DNA of 64,000 nt from the NCBI GenBank assembly GCA_900155495.1, contig FTLJ01000472.1:1-64000 (forward strand). Reading direction: 5' to 3'. The stretch's first letter is position 1. The number at the start of each line of letters is the position of its first letter. The translations under genes were made by a program, and so were the position numbers. This DNA is from Porogramme epimiltina (lineage: Eukaryota > Basidiomycota > Agaricomycetes > Polyporales > Polyporaceae). The notes under the pieces are model-generated. The model searched no databases. It saw only the letters and a program-made list of their open reading frames with translations, and was not told the DNA's origin. Of the stretch, positions 48,138-61,784 are shown piece after piece.

Positions 48138-51100
48138 ATGCTTCTCTGGCGAGCTTGTCCATTGTTATTAACTCTACTCTCGATAGTCCTCAACCCCTTT
48201 CTAGGCTGTGATGTAGCTTCCGCCCAGTCCACAACGCTTGTGACGAATCCGCCACGCCGGTCCAACGGTCTTACCAATGTCGTTCAGTGGGACGCCTACA
48301 CCCTCTTCTTGCACAACCAGAGAATGTTTTTATAGTGAGTCAATGGTGAATTTTCTCTCGCACTTCTACTCAATAGATGCCATTATAGCTCGGGAGAGTT
48401 CCACACCTTCCGTCTTCCTGTCCCAGAACTGTGGCTCGACATCTTTCAGAAGATGGTCGCTGCAGGTCTGAACGGAGTCAGGTATGTGTTACGTACGGAT
48501 GTGTTCTGCAGATCACTGATGGATGCATCCATAGCATCTATATCCATTGTGAGTCCCACAACGTGTGCTGTGGCCGAATCACTTGCTCATGAGTGACAGG
48601 GGGTCTCACTAATCCGGCGCCTGGCGTTTTTGACTTTGATGACTGGCGTGCGTTGCAGCCCATGTTCGACGCCGCTAAGCAGGCTGGCATCTTCATCACG
48701 CTTCGACCAGGTGGGTTCAGGATGCTACGTTCTCCGAGCTGTAACTAACAGCGAGTCCAGGCCCACACGTGAGCAGCCTCTATCGCTTACCTTTGAAAGC
48801 AAATCCAACAAGTTACACAGATCAATGCCGAGACTACGGCGGGTGGCCTAGCATTGTGGTCGACAAGTCTTGTGGAAGGCGATGTTCGTACGAATTCGAC
48901 GTCGTGGAACGCCGCGTACCAGCCATATGTCGACGCCATCATTCGCCAAACCAAGTCGAATCAAGTTACAGAAGGCGGGCCTGTCATCAGTGAGTTGGTC
49001 TTGCGATAATCTGAAAACCCCATAACTCAACCGTATCGTGTTCCTACTTGCAGTGGTGCAAGTCGGTGAGTGCTGCTGCGCTTAGGATTGCTCGTAGGCT
49101 ACAACTGATCATTGTAATAAGACAACGAATACTCTCAAACGCCACAAGGAAACGCACAGTATTTCGCCAACCTCGAGGAACAGTATCGCCAGAACGGGAT
49201 TGTTGTACCTTTGTACGTATCATTTGATTACTTCTGGGATTATCTGCTTAGTCGTATGAAGGTCATACAACGACGCCGGTGAGGGTCTTAATTTCATCAA
49301 TGGCACTGGTGCGCCGGACTTGTATGGCTGGGTAAGGAAGACGCTCCTCGCCCTCAGGTTACAAACCGAAATAGCTCAACGTTGCTGTAGGATTACTATC
49401 CGAACCTTTTCGACTGCTCGCTTGGCACCACGTGGTTCCCTGTTCCGACCGACTTTCACGCTTACCACGTGGAAAACGACCCGACTCGACCGGTTTACAT
49501 TCCGGAATTTCAAGGCAAGTCTTCCTATTCAATACCGCGTACTTACTCGCTCACTTTCTCACTGGGACAGGGGGTTCCCTCGATCCCTGGGGTGGCCCCG
49601 GATACAACGCATGTACTGTACGGTTTGGTCCCGACTTCACGGAGGTGTTTGACAAGAATAACTGGGCAAGCAACGTCAAGATGCATTCCGTCTACATGCT
49701 ATACGGGTACGTAGCGTCGTCATTATCACAACCTCCCTTCGTACTAATATGCCTGCATGGGCCCTCGTAGAGGGACCAACTGGGGAGGGATAAGCTACCC
49801 AGGGGCATACACGTCATACGACTACGCAGCATCTATTCGCGAGACACGGCTATTGTGGGAGAAGTATGATGAGATGAAGCGACAAGCACTTTTCCTCCGA
49901 AGTTCTCCCCAGTTCCGTAAGACCGACTGGATAGGGGACACAAACAGCGGCATTCCTGGAGTCACTGTCAACGGCACGGAAGCATTTGTGACGTACCTGC
50001 GCAACCCAGACTCGGGGACAGGCTTCGTTGTAGTACGACAAGTAGATCCAGGATCCTTGTAAGTGTCGTCCTTTAGTTCGCATCCAGAAAGGTCTCTGAC
50101 AAGGCGGCTTGACGTGTAGCGCCAACATTTCGTATACGCTCACCATACCAAGCTCTCGTGGCCTTCTCAGTCTCCCGCAGACCTTCGGCGCCCTCGAGAT
50201 TCACGGCCGACAGAGCAAAGTGTACATCACCGACTACACATTCGGCGTCAACAGCTCGGTATTATATACGACCGCAACCGTGTTCATCGCAACAACTGTA
50301 GGGTCCCGAGATGTCCTCTTCCTCACTGGCGACCTTGATCAGTCACACGAAATCGCACTCACCCTCACCGGAAGGAGTAGCAAGCGCACGGAAGACGCTC
50401 ACGTACGCTACGTCGACCCCCACAACGGGTCGTCGACGATGACGACAGTGACCGTGAGCGCGGGGAGAAACTCAGGAGTTGTCACGCTCTGGGACTCCGA
50501 CGAACAACTCGTACTCTTCTCGGATCCAACAACTGCGGCGACGTTCTGGGCGCCACCGGTGCGCGCGCCGACGGTGAACACGATCCCAGGCCTGGAGACC
50601 TTCTGGCAGTTCGGGACGAATACGACGGTGCTTGTCGGCGGCCCGTACCTGGTGCGGAACGCGACCATTGAAGGTGACGCGCTGGCAATGTTCGGGGATC
50701 TGAACGCCAGCGTGCCGCTGACCATTGTCGCGCCAACGAGCGTGAAGACCGTATTGTGGAACGGGCAGCGCGTCGAGGTGCACAACGACGGCCGTGGGGT
50801 CCTCAGTGGATGGCTGGCGCAGAGTGGGAAGACGAAGCTGGTGACTATGCCAGAGCTCAGTGGATGGCGGTTCAAGGATAGCTTGCCTGAGATTCGTGCG
50901 GACTTCGACGACAGCGATTGGGTGGTGGCGAATCACACTACGACGAATATCACGCAAGGCATGCTCTTCGGAGACGGACGAGTGCTGTATGGTGAATCGT
51001 AATCTACGCTTTCCCGAAGTCTTGAAGGTTGACGCTCCGGCCTAGGTTGCGACTACGGCTTGTACGTCGCCTCTGATGGGAGGGTTTAATTCAGTGCTGA

Positions 51101-52179
51101 CACTTTCCTCGCAGCTGCGAAAACAACATCCTCTTTCGCGGACACTTCAACGCAACTGGCGGGGAGACTGCAGCGAACCTCAGCGTTAACGGCGGCACAG
51201 GTTCGTCTCATGAATGTCTTTGGCTATATGTATAATTGTCATCGCTGACCATACGCGCAGCTTTTGCAGCTTCTGTATGGATCAATGACATCTTCCTGGA
51301 TACTATTGGAACAATGACTTCTGAGGGAGACGCCAACGGGCTCTTCACGTTTCCTCCAGGTTCTGTCAAGGAGGGTCGAGACAACGTAATCACCGTTTTA
51401 TTGGATCATATGGGGAATGATGAAGGGAAGAATCGTGAGCGGACTCGTTTTTACCGTCCCACCCGCGAGGTTGACAGTATTTCCAGAGAAATCCGACCGT
51501 GGTATCCGAGGATATGAGCTCATTGGCGGAGTTGGAGAGTTCTCAACATGGAAGATCCAGGGAAAACTCGGAGGCTACGCCGAGTAGGTCTAAACGGGAC
51601 CCGCGCGTATTTGATTTTATTCCTCACGAGCGTCCTTCTCCAGATTTCCCGACAAAGTGCGCGGCGTTCTGAACGAAGGCGGCCTCTTCGGCGAGCGCGA
51701 AGGTTGGCACTTGCCTGGCTTCGATGTGTCATCTTGGGAATCGCGCCCTCTTTCCGATGGCCTGGACAACGGCAGCAAGGCAGGCGTAGGCTTCTTCGTC
51801 ACAACGTTCAGACTCGATGTGCCGAAAGGTGTGGACGCGATGATGAGCTTTGCTTTCTCCCAAGAAGAAGGGCCATATCGTGCGCTTTTGTTCGTGAACG
51901 GATGGAAGTTTGGGAAACGGGTGGCGAACATCGGCCCACAGACCGTGTTCCCAGTGCCTCCGGGGATCTTGGACTACGACGGGGAGAAGTGAGTTACGAC
52001 TTCTGCTATCAGCACTACAAAACAGCTTACAGGAGTTCTGCAGTACGCTGGCGGTAGCGCTTTGGGTGATGGATAATACTGATGTATACCCGGAGCTGAC
52101 CGTGCAGCTAGAGGGAGTTCTTGATGGTGGTGTAGGCCCAATCACGACGAACAATCCAAAGTGGTCTCGACGCTCTTGA
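48138..52179 (+). CDS. lacA: Secreted GH35 beta-galactosidase 1 (1012 aa, 19 exons)
   Basis: Exons: 48138-48334, 48389-48481, 48535-48548, 48600-48710, 48761-48768, 48821-48989, 49054-49065, 49122-49212, 49262-49331, 49391-49514, 49571-49706, 49771-50058, 50120-50991, 51046-51061, 51115-51200, 51261-51434, 51487-51583, 51644-51988, 52044-52179 (3039 nt, in frame). A signal peptide (about 30 residues) precedes the GH35 barrel: [23 protein letters not shown] with acid/base Glu204, and [17 protein letters not shown] with nucleophile Glu294, close to Glu200/Glu298 of Aspergillus LacA. Then come beta-galactosidase domain 2 (about 400-580), domain 3 and the paired jelly-roll domains ([19 protein letters not shown]). 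It releases beta-galactosyl residues outside the cell. Intron 10 (49515-49570) starts with GC rather than GT. It is the first of four tandem copies. Confidence 0.93.
48761..48768 (+). other. 8-nt microexon conserved in all four GH35 genes
   Basis: GCCCACAC between TCCAG and GTGAGC; it finishes Gly and encodes Pro-His. The equivalents are 53570-53577 (GTCCTTAC), 58552-58559 (GCCCTTAC) and 63197-63204 (GGCCCTAC), all Gly-Pro-Tyr. Each is needed to keep the frame before INAETT or INGETT. Confidence 0.9.
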
Positions 52180-52969
52180 TTCCTGCATGTACATAACATT
52201 CCCAATGCATTGTCTGGGATGCACCGTTGCGGCGGACGAGGCACATGTTGCTCATTGTCGATGGGTTGAGAGTCGGGGCAGGGGGGGCTGGGTGACTCAA
52301 CAGAACGGGTCACGTGATCGATTGATCGGGCTGTATGCGTATATTTGTGCCTTTAACGGGCGTCAAATTCATATTATCTGTCTCCCGAGTTCCAGCGACG
52401 ACGCGAAGCGTTGACAGCAGCTTATCACCTTGAAATGCTCATTGTGAGGCCTACCTTCTCCCTCATTTTTTCTGTGCACTGAAATATATAGTTGTCTGTC
52501 TTACGTACACTCTTGAAGCAAGCCCCTAAGAGGTCGATGAGCCTAGTGAAAGGGGCTCGCCCATCACTTGAAGAATGTCGTGCGCATTGCGATGTACTTC
52601 AGCCTCAGTTAATCCAGTGAGTACGCCAGTTGAAGCCTATATTTCCATGAATGCTCATATTAGCCTACGTCTCGTCATTGATCTAGGTGAAGCTACTCCT
52701 AGTCAGGTGTTACGTTGCCGAAGTTCCACCGGATTAAATTCGCGGCCCAATCCTTCTGTCGCCTGATCGACTGTTCAGCCCATCACGTACGCCCACAGTA
52801 TAAGCCAGCGGTAGGATCTCCGGTGAGCGAACCCATGACCGTTTTGCTTCTCCAGGCCCGACGGCACGACGTTGTCCCCACTGGACTTCGTGTAGACGGG
52901 CCGCCGCGCGTGGTGCTCGGGTATAAAGCTCTGAGCAGGCGAGGCGGGGTTGTCGAGGTTCTCGAGAAG
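52180..52969. other. Intergenic between beta-galactosidases 1 and 2
   Basis: No gene seen. It contains a GTCACGTGATCG palindromic site near 52309 and the promoter of gene 2. Confidence 0.5.
52922..52927 (+). promoter_or_regulatory. TATA box of beta-galactosidase 2
   Basis: TATAAA 48 bases upstream of the ATG at 52970. Confidence 0.65.
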
Positions 52970-55900
52970 ATGCTCTCGCGTCTACTCTCACCATGGCTGT
53001 GGGGCTTGTGCTCATTGTTTCTTGTGACTCAGTCCACGACACTCGCAGCGGACCCTCCACGCAAGTCCAATGGTCTCACCGATGTCGTTCAATGGGACAA
53101 CTATACTCTCTTCTTACATGAACAGCGCATGTTCCTCTAGTGAGTGTAACACCATCTATTCTGGTTCTATCTATTGATCCATTATCCCATAGCTCGGGCG
53201 AGTTCCACACCTTTCGCCTCCCTGTACCCGATTTGTGGTTGGATGTTTTCCAAAAGATGGTAGCCGCAGGCCTGAATGGCGTCAGGTGAATTCCTCGTTT
53301 AAAGTTTGAGCGTGACAAGCAGTCTCTGATGAAGGGATGTACAGCATATACATCCATTGTGCGTCCTAATTTCCGTCGGAATCTTGCTGCGTGTTGACAG
53401 ACGAGTAGGGGGATTGACGAATCCGGCTCCCGGCGTCCTCGACTTTGAGGACTGGCGTGCTCTGCAGCCTATTTTCGATGCGGCTAAGCAAGCAGGTATC
53501 TTCATTGTGCTGCGCCCAGGTTCGTCAGAAATACGTACCTTGTCGATGTGTACCTAAAAGCATCCGCAGGTCCTTACGTGAGCAGCCCAAGGCTCGTCTA
53601 ATGTGGGCTTTAGCTTACGAGTTCCATAGATCAATGCCGAGACCACGGCTGGGGGGCTAGCGCTATGGTCTACAAGTCTCGTAGAAGGAGACGTTCGCAC
53701 GAATACGACGTCATGGAATGCTGCCTACCAGCCATACGTCGATGCCATAATCGAGCAAACCAGGGCTCATCAGGTCACCGAAGGCGGTCCTCTTCTGTGT
53801 ACGTCTTGATATTCCGCGGCTTACACTGTAAGTACTGATAATATCACACATAGTGCTTCAAGTCGGTGAGTCTCATCATGTAAGGGTCTTCGTCACTCGC
53901 TAACCGGTACAGCTAGATAACGAATATTCGCAAACCCCCGATGTGAACGCTCAATACTTTGCTGACCTCGAAGCGCAGTATCGTCAGAACGGCATCGTTG
54001 TACCACTGTACGGGTGTTACTGTCTAGTTACTTGGCGTTTGCTAATCAGACATAGGACGTACAACGACCCCGGTGAGAGGCTCAACTTCATCAACGGAAC
54101 GGGTGCACCCGACATATACGGGTTGGTGAGTGCGAAATCCATGGCTAGGGATGAGGTTATGATAACTGGCCGCATTTTAGGATGACTACCCAAACCATTT
54201 CAACTGCACCAACGGCTCTATGTGGGGTCCCATTCAGACGAATTATCATGCTTATCACACTGTCAACGATCCGACGCGTCCATTTTACATGCCGGAGTTC
54301 CAAGGTGAGTTTCCCTGGTCGGATGTGGTACTTATTTTTCTTACACGTAGCGAAATATAAGGGGGATCGCACGACTACTGGGGTGGCCCTGGATACGACG
54401 CCTGCGTTGCACGCATAGTCCGGACTTCGAAGACATCTTCTACAAAAACAACTGGGCTAGCAACGTCAAGATGCACTCAGTGTATATGTTCTACGGGTGC
54501 GCAATCCTTTTCCCGGCAATTTCCGTCGCGCTGATAACATTCTCCTATCTCCGTAGTGGGACAAACTGGGGTGGGATCAACTACCCAGGAGCTTACACAT
54601 CATACGACTATGCTGCATCTATCCGCGAAACACGCTTGCTATGGGAGAAGTACGACGAGATGAAGCGCCAAGCACTTTTCCTGCGAAGTTCACCCCAGTT
54701 CCGCAAAACTGATTGGATTGGCGACACGAACAGCGGCATCCCCGGCGTGACTGTCAATGGCACAGGCGCATTCGTGACCCACCTGCGTAACCCGGATTCG
54801 GGGACAGGATTTACGGTGGTGCGGCAGGTGGATGCCGGGTCCTAGTGCGTATCCTCACTTGCGCCGACTGACGGACAGAGTCCTAACGCAACCCGGTATC
54901 TATAGTGCTGATATCTCATACACCCTCACGGTGCCGAGCTCCCGCGGTCCTCTCAAGCTCCCCCAGACCTTTGACGCCCTCGAGATCCATGGTCGCCAAA
55001 GCAAGATGTACATCACCGATTACACCTTTGGCGCGCACGGCTCCGTTCTTCATACGACTGCCACCGTTTTCATCGGAACGACCATCGGTTCACGAGATGT
55101 TCTCTTCCTCACAGGCGACGTCGATCAATCTCACGAGGTCGCGCTCATTCTCGCTGGCCGTGGAGGGAAGCGCACCGATGACACTCATGTGCACTATACC
55201 TCGTCGCAGGATGGGTCGACGACGGTGACCACGGTAACCGTGCGCTCTGGGCGATCCCCCGGACTGACCACGCTCTGGGACTCCGACGAGCAACTCGTAC
55301 TCTTCTCGGACCCGGTGACCGCTGGGACCTTCTGGTCGCCGCCCGTGCGTTCCCCGACGAGCAGCACGATTAAGGGTCTGGAGACCTTCTGGCAGTTTGG
55401 GACGAACACGACGGTGCTCGTTGGTGGCCCGTACTTGGTGCGCAACGCGACGATCGAGGGCAGCACGCTGGTCATGTTCGGAGATCTGAACGCGAGCGTG
55501 CCGCTGACAATCGTCGCACCCCCAAGTGTGAAGACCGTGTCCTGGAACGGCGCGCACGTCGCTGTACATAGTGATGGTCGTGGGGTGCTCAGAGGGCGTT
55601 TGGATCAGAGTGGGAGGACGAAGCTGGTGACTGTGCCGGCGCTCAGTGGATGGCGGTTCCAGGATAGCTTGCCTGAGATCGGCGCGGACTTCGACGACAG
55701 CGATTGGGTTGTGGCGGATCACACGTCGACGAACATCACGCAAGGTATGCTTTTCGGCGATGGGCGAGTACTATATGGTGAGTGGAAATAGCCTCAACAA
55801 TACGCGGATGACAATTGACGCTTGATACCAGGGTGCGATTATGGATTGTACGTCACATCCAGCGGAAAGCGATAAGACATACTGACTCCACCTACATAGC

Positions 55901-56955
55901 TGCGAGAACAATATTCTCTTCCGTGGACATTTCGAAGCGACGGGTACGGAAACCGCGGCGAACCTGAGCATTAATGGAGGGACGGGTGTGTATGCAAGCA
56001 TTGCGATTTATCCGCATGCGCTAATCGCTCCACCATGCAGCTTTTGCAGCATCCGTATGGATTAATGATGTGTTCATCGACACTATCGGAGCCATCACCG
56101 CTCAGGGTGACGCAAACGCACTTTTCACATTCCCAGAGGGTTCGGTCAAGGCAGGCAGAGACAACGTCGTCACCGTCCTGCTGGATCACATGGGCAATGA
56201 TGAGGGTCAAAACCGTAAGTACCTCCTTGTCCATATTGCCCTCCCTAGCTCATAGTACTATAGAAAAGTCCGACCGTGGGATCCGCGGTTTCGAACTCAT
56301 CGGTGGAGTTGGAAACTTCTCTACGTGGAAGATCCAAGGCAAGCTTGGCGGTTACACCGGGTACGTCTCGGTTTTGTCTCTCCTGCTAATAGATCGTCGC
56401 TCATCTATCCTCGGCCTTAGTTTTCCCGACAAGGTTCGTGGGGTCTTGAATGAGGGTGGCCTTTTCGGAGAACGAGAGGGGTGGCATTTGCCCGGCTTTG
56501 ATACCTCTTCGTGGCAATCACGCTCGCTCTCCGACGGCTTGGACAACGGCGGCAAGGCAGGGGTAGGCTTCTTCGTCACAACATTCAAGCTCGGCGTGCC
56601 AAACGGCGTCGACGCGATGATGAGCTTCGCCTTCAACGAAGAAAATGCTCCATATCGTGCCCTCATATACGTGAACGGGTGGAAGTTCGGGAAGCGGGTG
56701 GCAAGCATCGGTCCGCAGACGGTGTTCCCAGTGCCTCCGGGGATTTTGGACTACAACGGAGAGAAGTAGGTGATTCATTTATCTCACAAGGATGCGTATA
56801 GCTAACGCAGATCATATAGTACGCTTGCGGTTGCTCTTTGGGCTGTGGATGATACCGACGTCCATCCGGAGTTGACGATGAGGCTCGAAGGGGCCATCGA
56901 CGGGGGCGTAGGTCCGATCTCAACGAACAATCCCAGGTGGACTGCGCGTTCGTAA
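52970..56955 (+). pseudogene. GH35 beta-galactosidase 2, one-base frameshift in exon 11
   Basis: Nineteen exons at the same places as gene 1: 52970-53139, 53193-53285, 53345-53358, 53409-53519, 53570-53577, 53630-53798, 53854-53865, 53917-54007, 54056-54125, 54181-54304, 54362-54496, 54557-54844, 54906-55777, 55832-55847, 55900-55985, 56041-56214, 56264-56360, 56421-56765, 56820-56955. After exon 1 every exon has the length found in gene 1 except exon 11, which is 135 instead of 136 nt: one base is missing near 54415, between TGCGTTGCACGC and CCGGACTTC. Signal peptide, acid/base (DNEYS, about Glu195) and nucleophile (MPEFQGG, about Glu285) lie before the break; domains 2-5 lie after it and remain open in their own frame. 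The nearby DPWGGPG motif reads DYWGGPG. The rest is intact, so the break is recent or a sequencing error. Confidence 0.85.
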
Positions 56956-57956
56956 TGGTCCTTGTGTATTCGCTGTCTCTTTGGGGACAACAGGGAACAG
57001 AAATGCAATCACACGTATAGCACATATCGTGCTCATACAATACGGTGCCTAAGGCTCCTCCTTTGGAGTGATGCACGAAATCCAAGTTGCGTTCTCGCTT
57101 CGCCCGAAGCCTCACACTAGCCCTGGCGCTATCATCATTAGTCAAAGGTCACCGCTCAGATCAACTTTCTAGAAGAGAACAGTTTCGTGAACCCTTCCGC
57201 AATAACCCCGAGCGTTCGGGATAAGCAATTCTCACTCCAACCGACGGGTCCCATGTGTACAAGGCCATGCAGCGGAGGGGCAGGTGAGCATTACGCCCAT
57301 TTGTTCGAAATGATGAAAGAGAACTCATCTCCATCCTGCATCATTCGAGTTGCGGCCGGCCCGCTCGCTCCTGGCGGAGCTGAGACCCGTGAAAAGAAGC
57401 CAGCCCAGTCAAACGGTCGTCAGATGTCCTCTTACACGGCCGGCATGTCCGTCCGCTTGATCCCCAGGGGGTGTTTCACGGTCTGGGGCCAAAAGATGGA
57501 TCACTGCATGCGTGGAGCACTTCGCACACCCGAATGATATGTCGTCAGACTGGAGGTCAGAGGACGACGGCGGAATATACGACGGCGCCCACGCGGGTCA
57601 GGCGCGATCACACGTGACCGTGTAGTGGGGACGGCGCTCCCGCCGGCGCCGATAGCCCGGCGGCAACTGGGTTGCCGCTTGCCCGAGCACTTGTTCGTGA
57701 ACCTCGACCATCGAACGGCCCAGCGGCGAAGTGTCCCGTACACATAATCGCGATGGACCCCGCCGGTCCGCGCGCGAAGGAGACTCATGACTTCCCCCAC
57801 GCGTACGACGACCTGGAGAAACACTCCGCGCGGTCTTGGCCGTCAGACGAGTTTCCGGACTTCGACGAGTCTGCCGGGAGCTATAAATCGCGACATGGAG
57901 GGCGGGCGACGACGCGACGACGCCTCCGACTTGGTCGCGCGTTCTCTGCTGGCGAC
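56956..57956. other. Intergenic between beta-galactosidases 2 and 3
   Basis: One kilobase without a recognisable gene. The right part is GC-rich with a TATA box near its end. A frame of 116 codons at 57187-57537 has no motif. Confidence 0.5.
57882..57887 (+). promoter_or_regulatory. TATA box of beta-galactosidase 3
   Basis: TATAAA 75 bases upstream of the chosen ATG at 57957. This supports that start over in-frame upstream ATGs at 57753 and earlier, which lie before the box. Confidence 0.7.
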
Positions 57957-60900
57957 ATGCTCCTCTGGCGTCGGTATCCCTCCTGGGCTTTGCCCGCCCT
58001 TCTCACGTTCTGTATCGCGTTGCTGTCATGGCCAGCGACTGCCCCAGCTGCGGCGACAGACCCCCCAAGGAAGTCGAATGGACTCACCGACGTTGTGCAA
58101 TGGGACAACTACACGCTATTCCTTCACGATCAGCGAATGTTCCTCCAGTACGTGTTTCACTGGTACGCGCAGCCTCCGGTGACCTAATGACGTGCCCTCT
58201 TTTCTCTTGTAGCTCCGGAGAGTTCCATACCTTCCGCCTCCCAGTTCCAGAGCTATGGCTCGACATCTTCCAAAAGATGGTCGCCGTCGGTTTCAACGGT
58301 GTCAGCATCTACATCCACAGTCAGTCGCGTCCATGTTTCCCTCAACAACGAACCACTGACGTCATTTCCACTGGCAGTGGGTCTGACTAACCCTTCTCGT
58401 GGTGTTATTGATTTCGACGATTGGCGCTCTCTTGAGGCCATCTACGAGGCTGCCAAGCAAGCAGGTATCTTCGTCGTCTTGCGGCCTGGTAAGTTTGATC
58501 CACTATCCCCTACTACGAGAAGCAAAACGCTCACACCGGCGAATTGAACAGGCCCTTACGTAAGAATAGCCTCACACCTGACATTTGACAATTGTGAGCT
58601 GACGATCGGTCTAGATCAACGCCGAGACGACCGCGGGTGGTATCGCCGCTTGGATTACCACCGAGACTGCAGGGACCGTTCGGACGAATGCCACCGATTG
58701 GACGGCGGCCTACGAGCCGTACATCGACGGCATCATTGACGGCACTAAGCCCTTCCAAGTCACCGAGGGTGGCCCCGTTCTCGCTATCCAAATCGGTGAG
58801 TGCATTAGTGGCAGTGTTGTATCGAGGCCGCGCTGACATGTAGTAGATAACGAGTACAGCCAGTCCGCAATCACCGGAGCCTACTTCGCACAACTGGAAG
58901 ATCAGTATCGTAAAAATGGCATTGTAGTCCCTTTGTATGTACTATCTCGCGTCCCTGACATTTGGGCACTGATGTACCAACTCGTCGCAGGACATACAAC
59001 GATCCCAACATGCGCAAGGCCTTCGTCAACGGTACCGGGGCAGTCGATATTTACGGTCTGGTGCGTCGCTCTGATACTCATGGTTCACTGGAGGTCGCTT
59101 GCTGATCCATGATCTTAGGATGCTTACCCGCAACTTTTTGACTGTTCCAACCCGGAGACTTGGATCCCCGTTACGACCAACTACCACCAATACCACGCGG
59201 AAGTCAACCCGAGCCAGCCATGGTACATGCCAGAGTTCCAAGGAGGTGCATTCGACCCATGGGCGGGACCGGGCTATGACGCTTGCGCCGTCCTGACCGG
59301 ATCCGACTTCGAGGATGTATTCTACAAGGAGAACTGGGCTGCAAACGTCAAACTCATCTCGTACTACATGTTCTACGGGTAAGTAAAACGAGCCTCGAAG
59401 CGTGTTCGTATCTCAACATCTTCATAGTGGCACAAACTGGGGCGGAATCGCGTTCCCGGGAGTCTATACCAGGTAAGCTCGTTGAATCCTCTCGTCATAT
59501 CATTACCTTACTTACACATGCCGTTGTAGCTACGACTACGGTTCCGCGATCCGCGAGACTCGTCTCCTTTCCGAGAAGTACGACGAAATCAAGCGACAGG
59601 GAATCTTCCTCCGCTCCTCTCCTGAGTTCCGCAAGACGGACTGGATCGGAGAGTCGAGCTCTGGTATTCCGGGAGTCTCGCTCAGCAACAGCGCCGCGTT
59701 TGTCACCTACCTCAAGAACCCGGATACCGGAACTGGCTTCTTCATCACTCGTCAAACTGACTCCACCTCAACGTGCGTTGCTCTTTTCTGCGCGTGGTGC
59801 CGAATGCTGATGACGCGCATACAGGGGCAACATCGTTTTCAACATCACCGTCCCGGCATCGAGTGGTTCCCTCACCCTCCCACTCACGACCGGTGGCATC
59901 GCGCTCAATGGTCGCCAGAGCAAGCTCATCATCACGGACTACCATTTCGGCGCTCAGGGGTCTCTGGCCTACACTACCGCGACGATCTTCTTCGCGGGTA
60001 CCATCGGCTCGCGCGACGTCCTCTTCTTGTACGGCTCTGCAGATCAGTCGCACGAGTTCGCGTTCACCCCCGCCGGACACGCCGGCGTCCGTGCGCACTC
60101 GGCCAACGTGCAGTTCAGCGGCGACGCGCGGACCGGCCCCCTGACCGTCACGGTCCTCCCCGGCTCCACGGGCCTCATCACCGTCTGGGAGAGCGACTCG
60201 CAACTCGTCCTGTTCGCAGACCCGGCCACGACCGCGACGTTCTGGGCGCCGCCCGTGCGCGCGGCGACGGACGACACCGTCGCGGGCCTCGAGAACTACT
60301 GGCAATTCGGCACGAACACGACTGTGCTCGTCGCGGGCCCGTACCTCGTCCGTAACGCCACGATCGAGGGCTCGACGCTCGCGCTCCGCGGCGACCTCAA
60401 CGCGAGCGTTCCTCTTACCGTCATTGCGCCTCCCGCGGTGAAGACGGTGCTGTGGAACGGCGAGCGGGTCCCCACCGACTTCCGCAAGAGCGCGGTCGTG
60501 CAGGGCAAGCTTACAGAGAAGCTGCACGCTCAGGGCATCGTGGTTCCCGAGCTCACTGGATGGGTCTTCAAGGACAGCTTGCCCGAAGTCCAGGCCGGGT
60601 TCGACGATTCGAAGTGGATTGTTGCGAACAAGACGTCGACGAACATCAACCAGAAGCCCGTGTTTGGTGACGGGCGCGTGCTTTACGGTACGTGGGTCGC
60701 GTTTAGTCCCCAAGATATAATGCTAATGCGTCTGAGCAGGATGTGACTACGGCTTGTGAGTATAGACATATGCATGCGTCTTCCACGTGTTTCTAATCCT
60801 TTGCAGCTGCGAAAACTCTGTGCTATTCCGTGGACACTTCAACGCCACCGGCGTGGAGACGGGCGCGAACTTGACGATCTATGGCGGAACTTGTAAGTCG

Positions 60901-61784
60901 CTCAACTCGGCAGTATTTGCACTTCTGACGCCCCCGTAGACTTCGCTGCGTCTGTTTGGATCAACGACCAGTTCATCAGCTCGGTTCAGACCAGCTCGGA
61001 CCACATCAACCAGCTGTTCACCTTCCCGGCCGGCGCCGTGGTTGCGGGTCAAGACAACGTCCTTACAGTCCTCCACGACAACCAGGGTCTCGATGAGGCG
61101 AACAACGAGAAGTCCGCACGCGGTATCGCTGGATTCGCGCTCCAAGGCGGTAACTTCTCTACCTGGAAGGTTCAGGGCAAGGTCGGCGGATACCTAAAGT
61201 GAGTTCTCGCATGCTCCTCCCCTCAAGCCGAGATACTTATGACGCGTCCAGCTACCCGGACAAGGTCCGCGGCTTGCTCAACGAGGGCGGCCTGTTCGGC
61301 GAACGCCAGGGCTGGCACCTTCCCGGCTTCGACACGTCCGGCTGGGAGGCGCGCGATCTCTCTGCAGGTCTCCCGAACGGCGCGGCCGGCGTCGGTTTCT
61401 TCGTGACCACGTTCGACCTCGACATCCCGGCCGGCACGGACGTTCCCATCAACTTCCAGTTCGAGGAGACCAACGACCAGCCGTACCGCGCGCTCGTGTT
61501 TGTCAACGGATGGCAGTTCGGCAAGCGCGTCGCGAACGTCGGGCCGCAGACGAAGTTCCCTGTTCCCCAGGGTGTCCTCGACTACAGCGGGAAGAAGTGC
61601 GTACTATCGTTCGTATGGCTGGTACTCGCGCTGACGGTAACCGAGCAGCACCATCGCTGTGGCTCTCTGGGCTCTGGACAACACGGCCGTCTCGCCGAGC
61701 CTGAAGCTCGTGATCGACGGCGTGATTGAGGGCGGAGTTGGCCCCATTACTCTCAACAACCCCGCGTGGGAGGCTCGCGAGTAA
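57957..61784 (+). CDS. lacA: Secreted GH35 beta-galactosidase 3 (1002 aa, 16 exons)
   Basis: Exons: 57957-58147, 58213-58319, 58378-58488, 58552-58559, 58615-58795, 58847-58934, 58991-59060, 59119-59378, 59428-59472, 59530-59772, 59825-60687, 60740-60755, 60807-60892, 60940-61198, 61252-61596, 61649-61784 (3009 nt, in frame). Signal peptide [20 protein letters not shown] onward; acid/base in IQIDNEYS (Glu202) and nucleophile in [17 protein letters not shown] (Glu291). Domain order is as in gene 1. Compared with genes 1 and 2 it lacks four introns (within IYIH, before the acid/base motif, after PEFQ, and before KSARG) and has one of its own (59473-59529, in YTSYDY). The fused exon lengths equal the sums in gene 1 (169+12=181, 124+136=260), which confirms the models. 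It looks fully functional. Confidence 0.94.
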
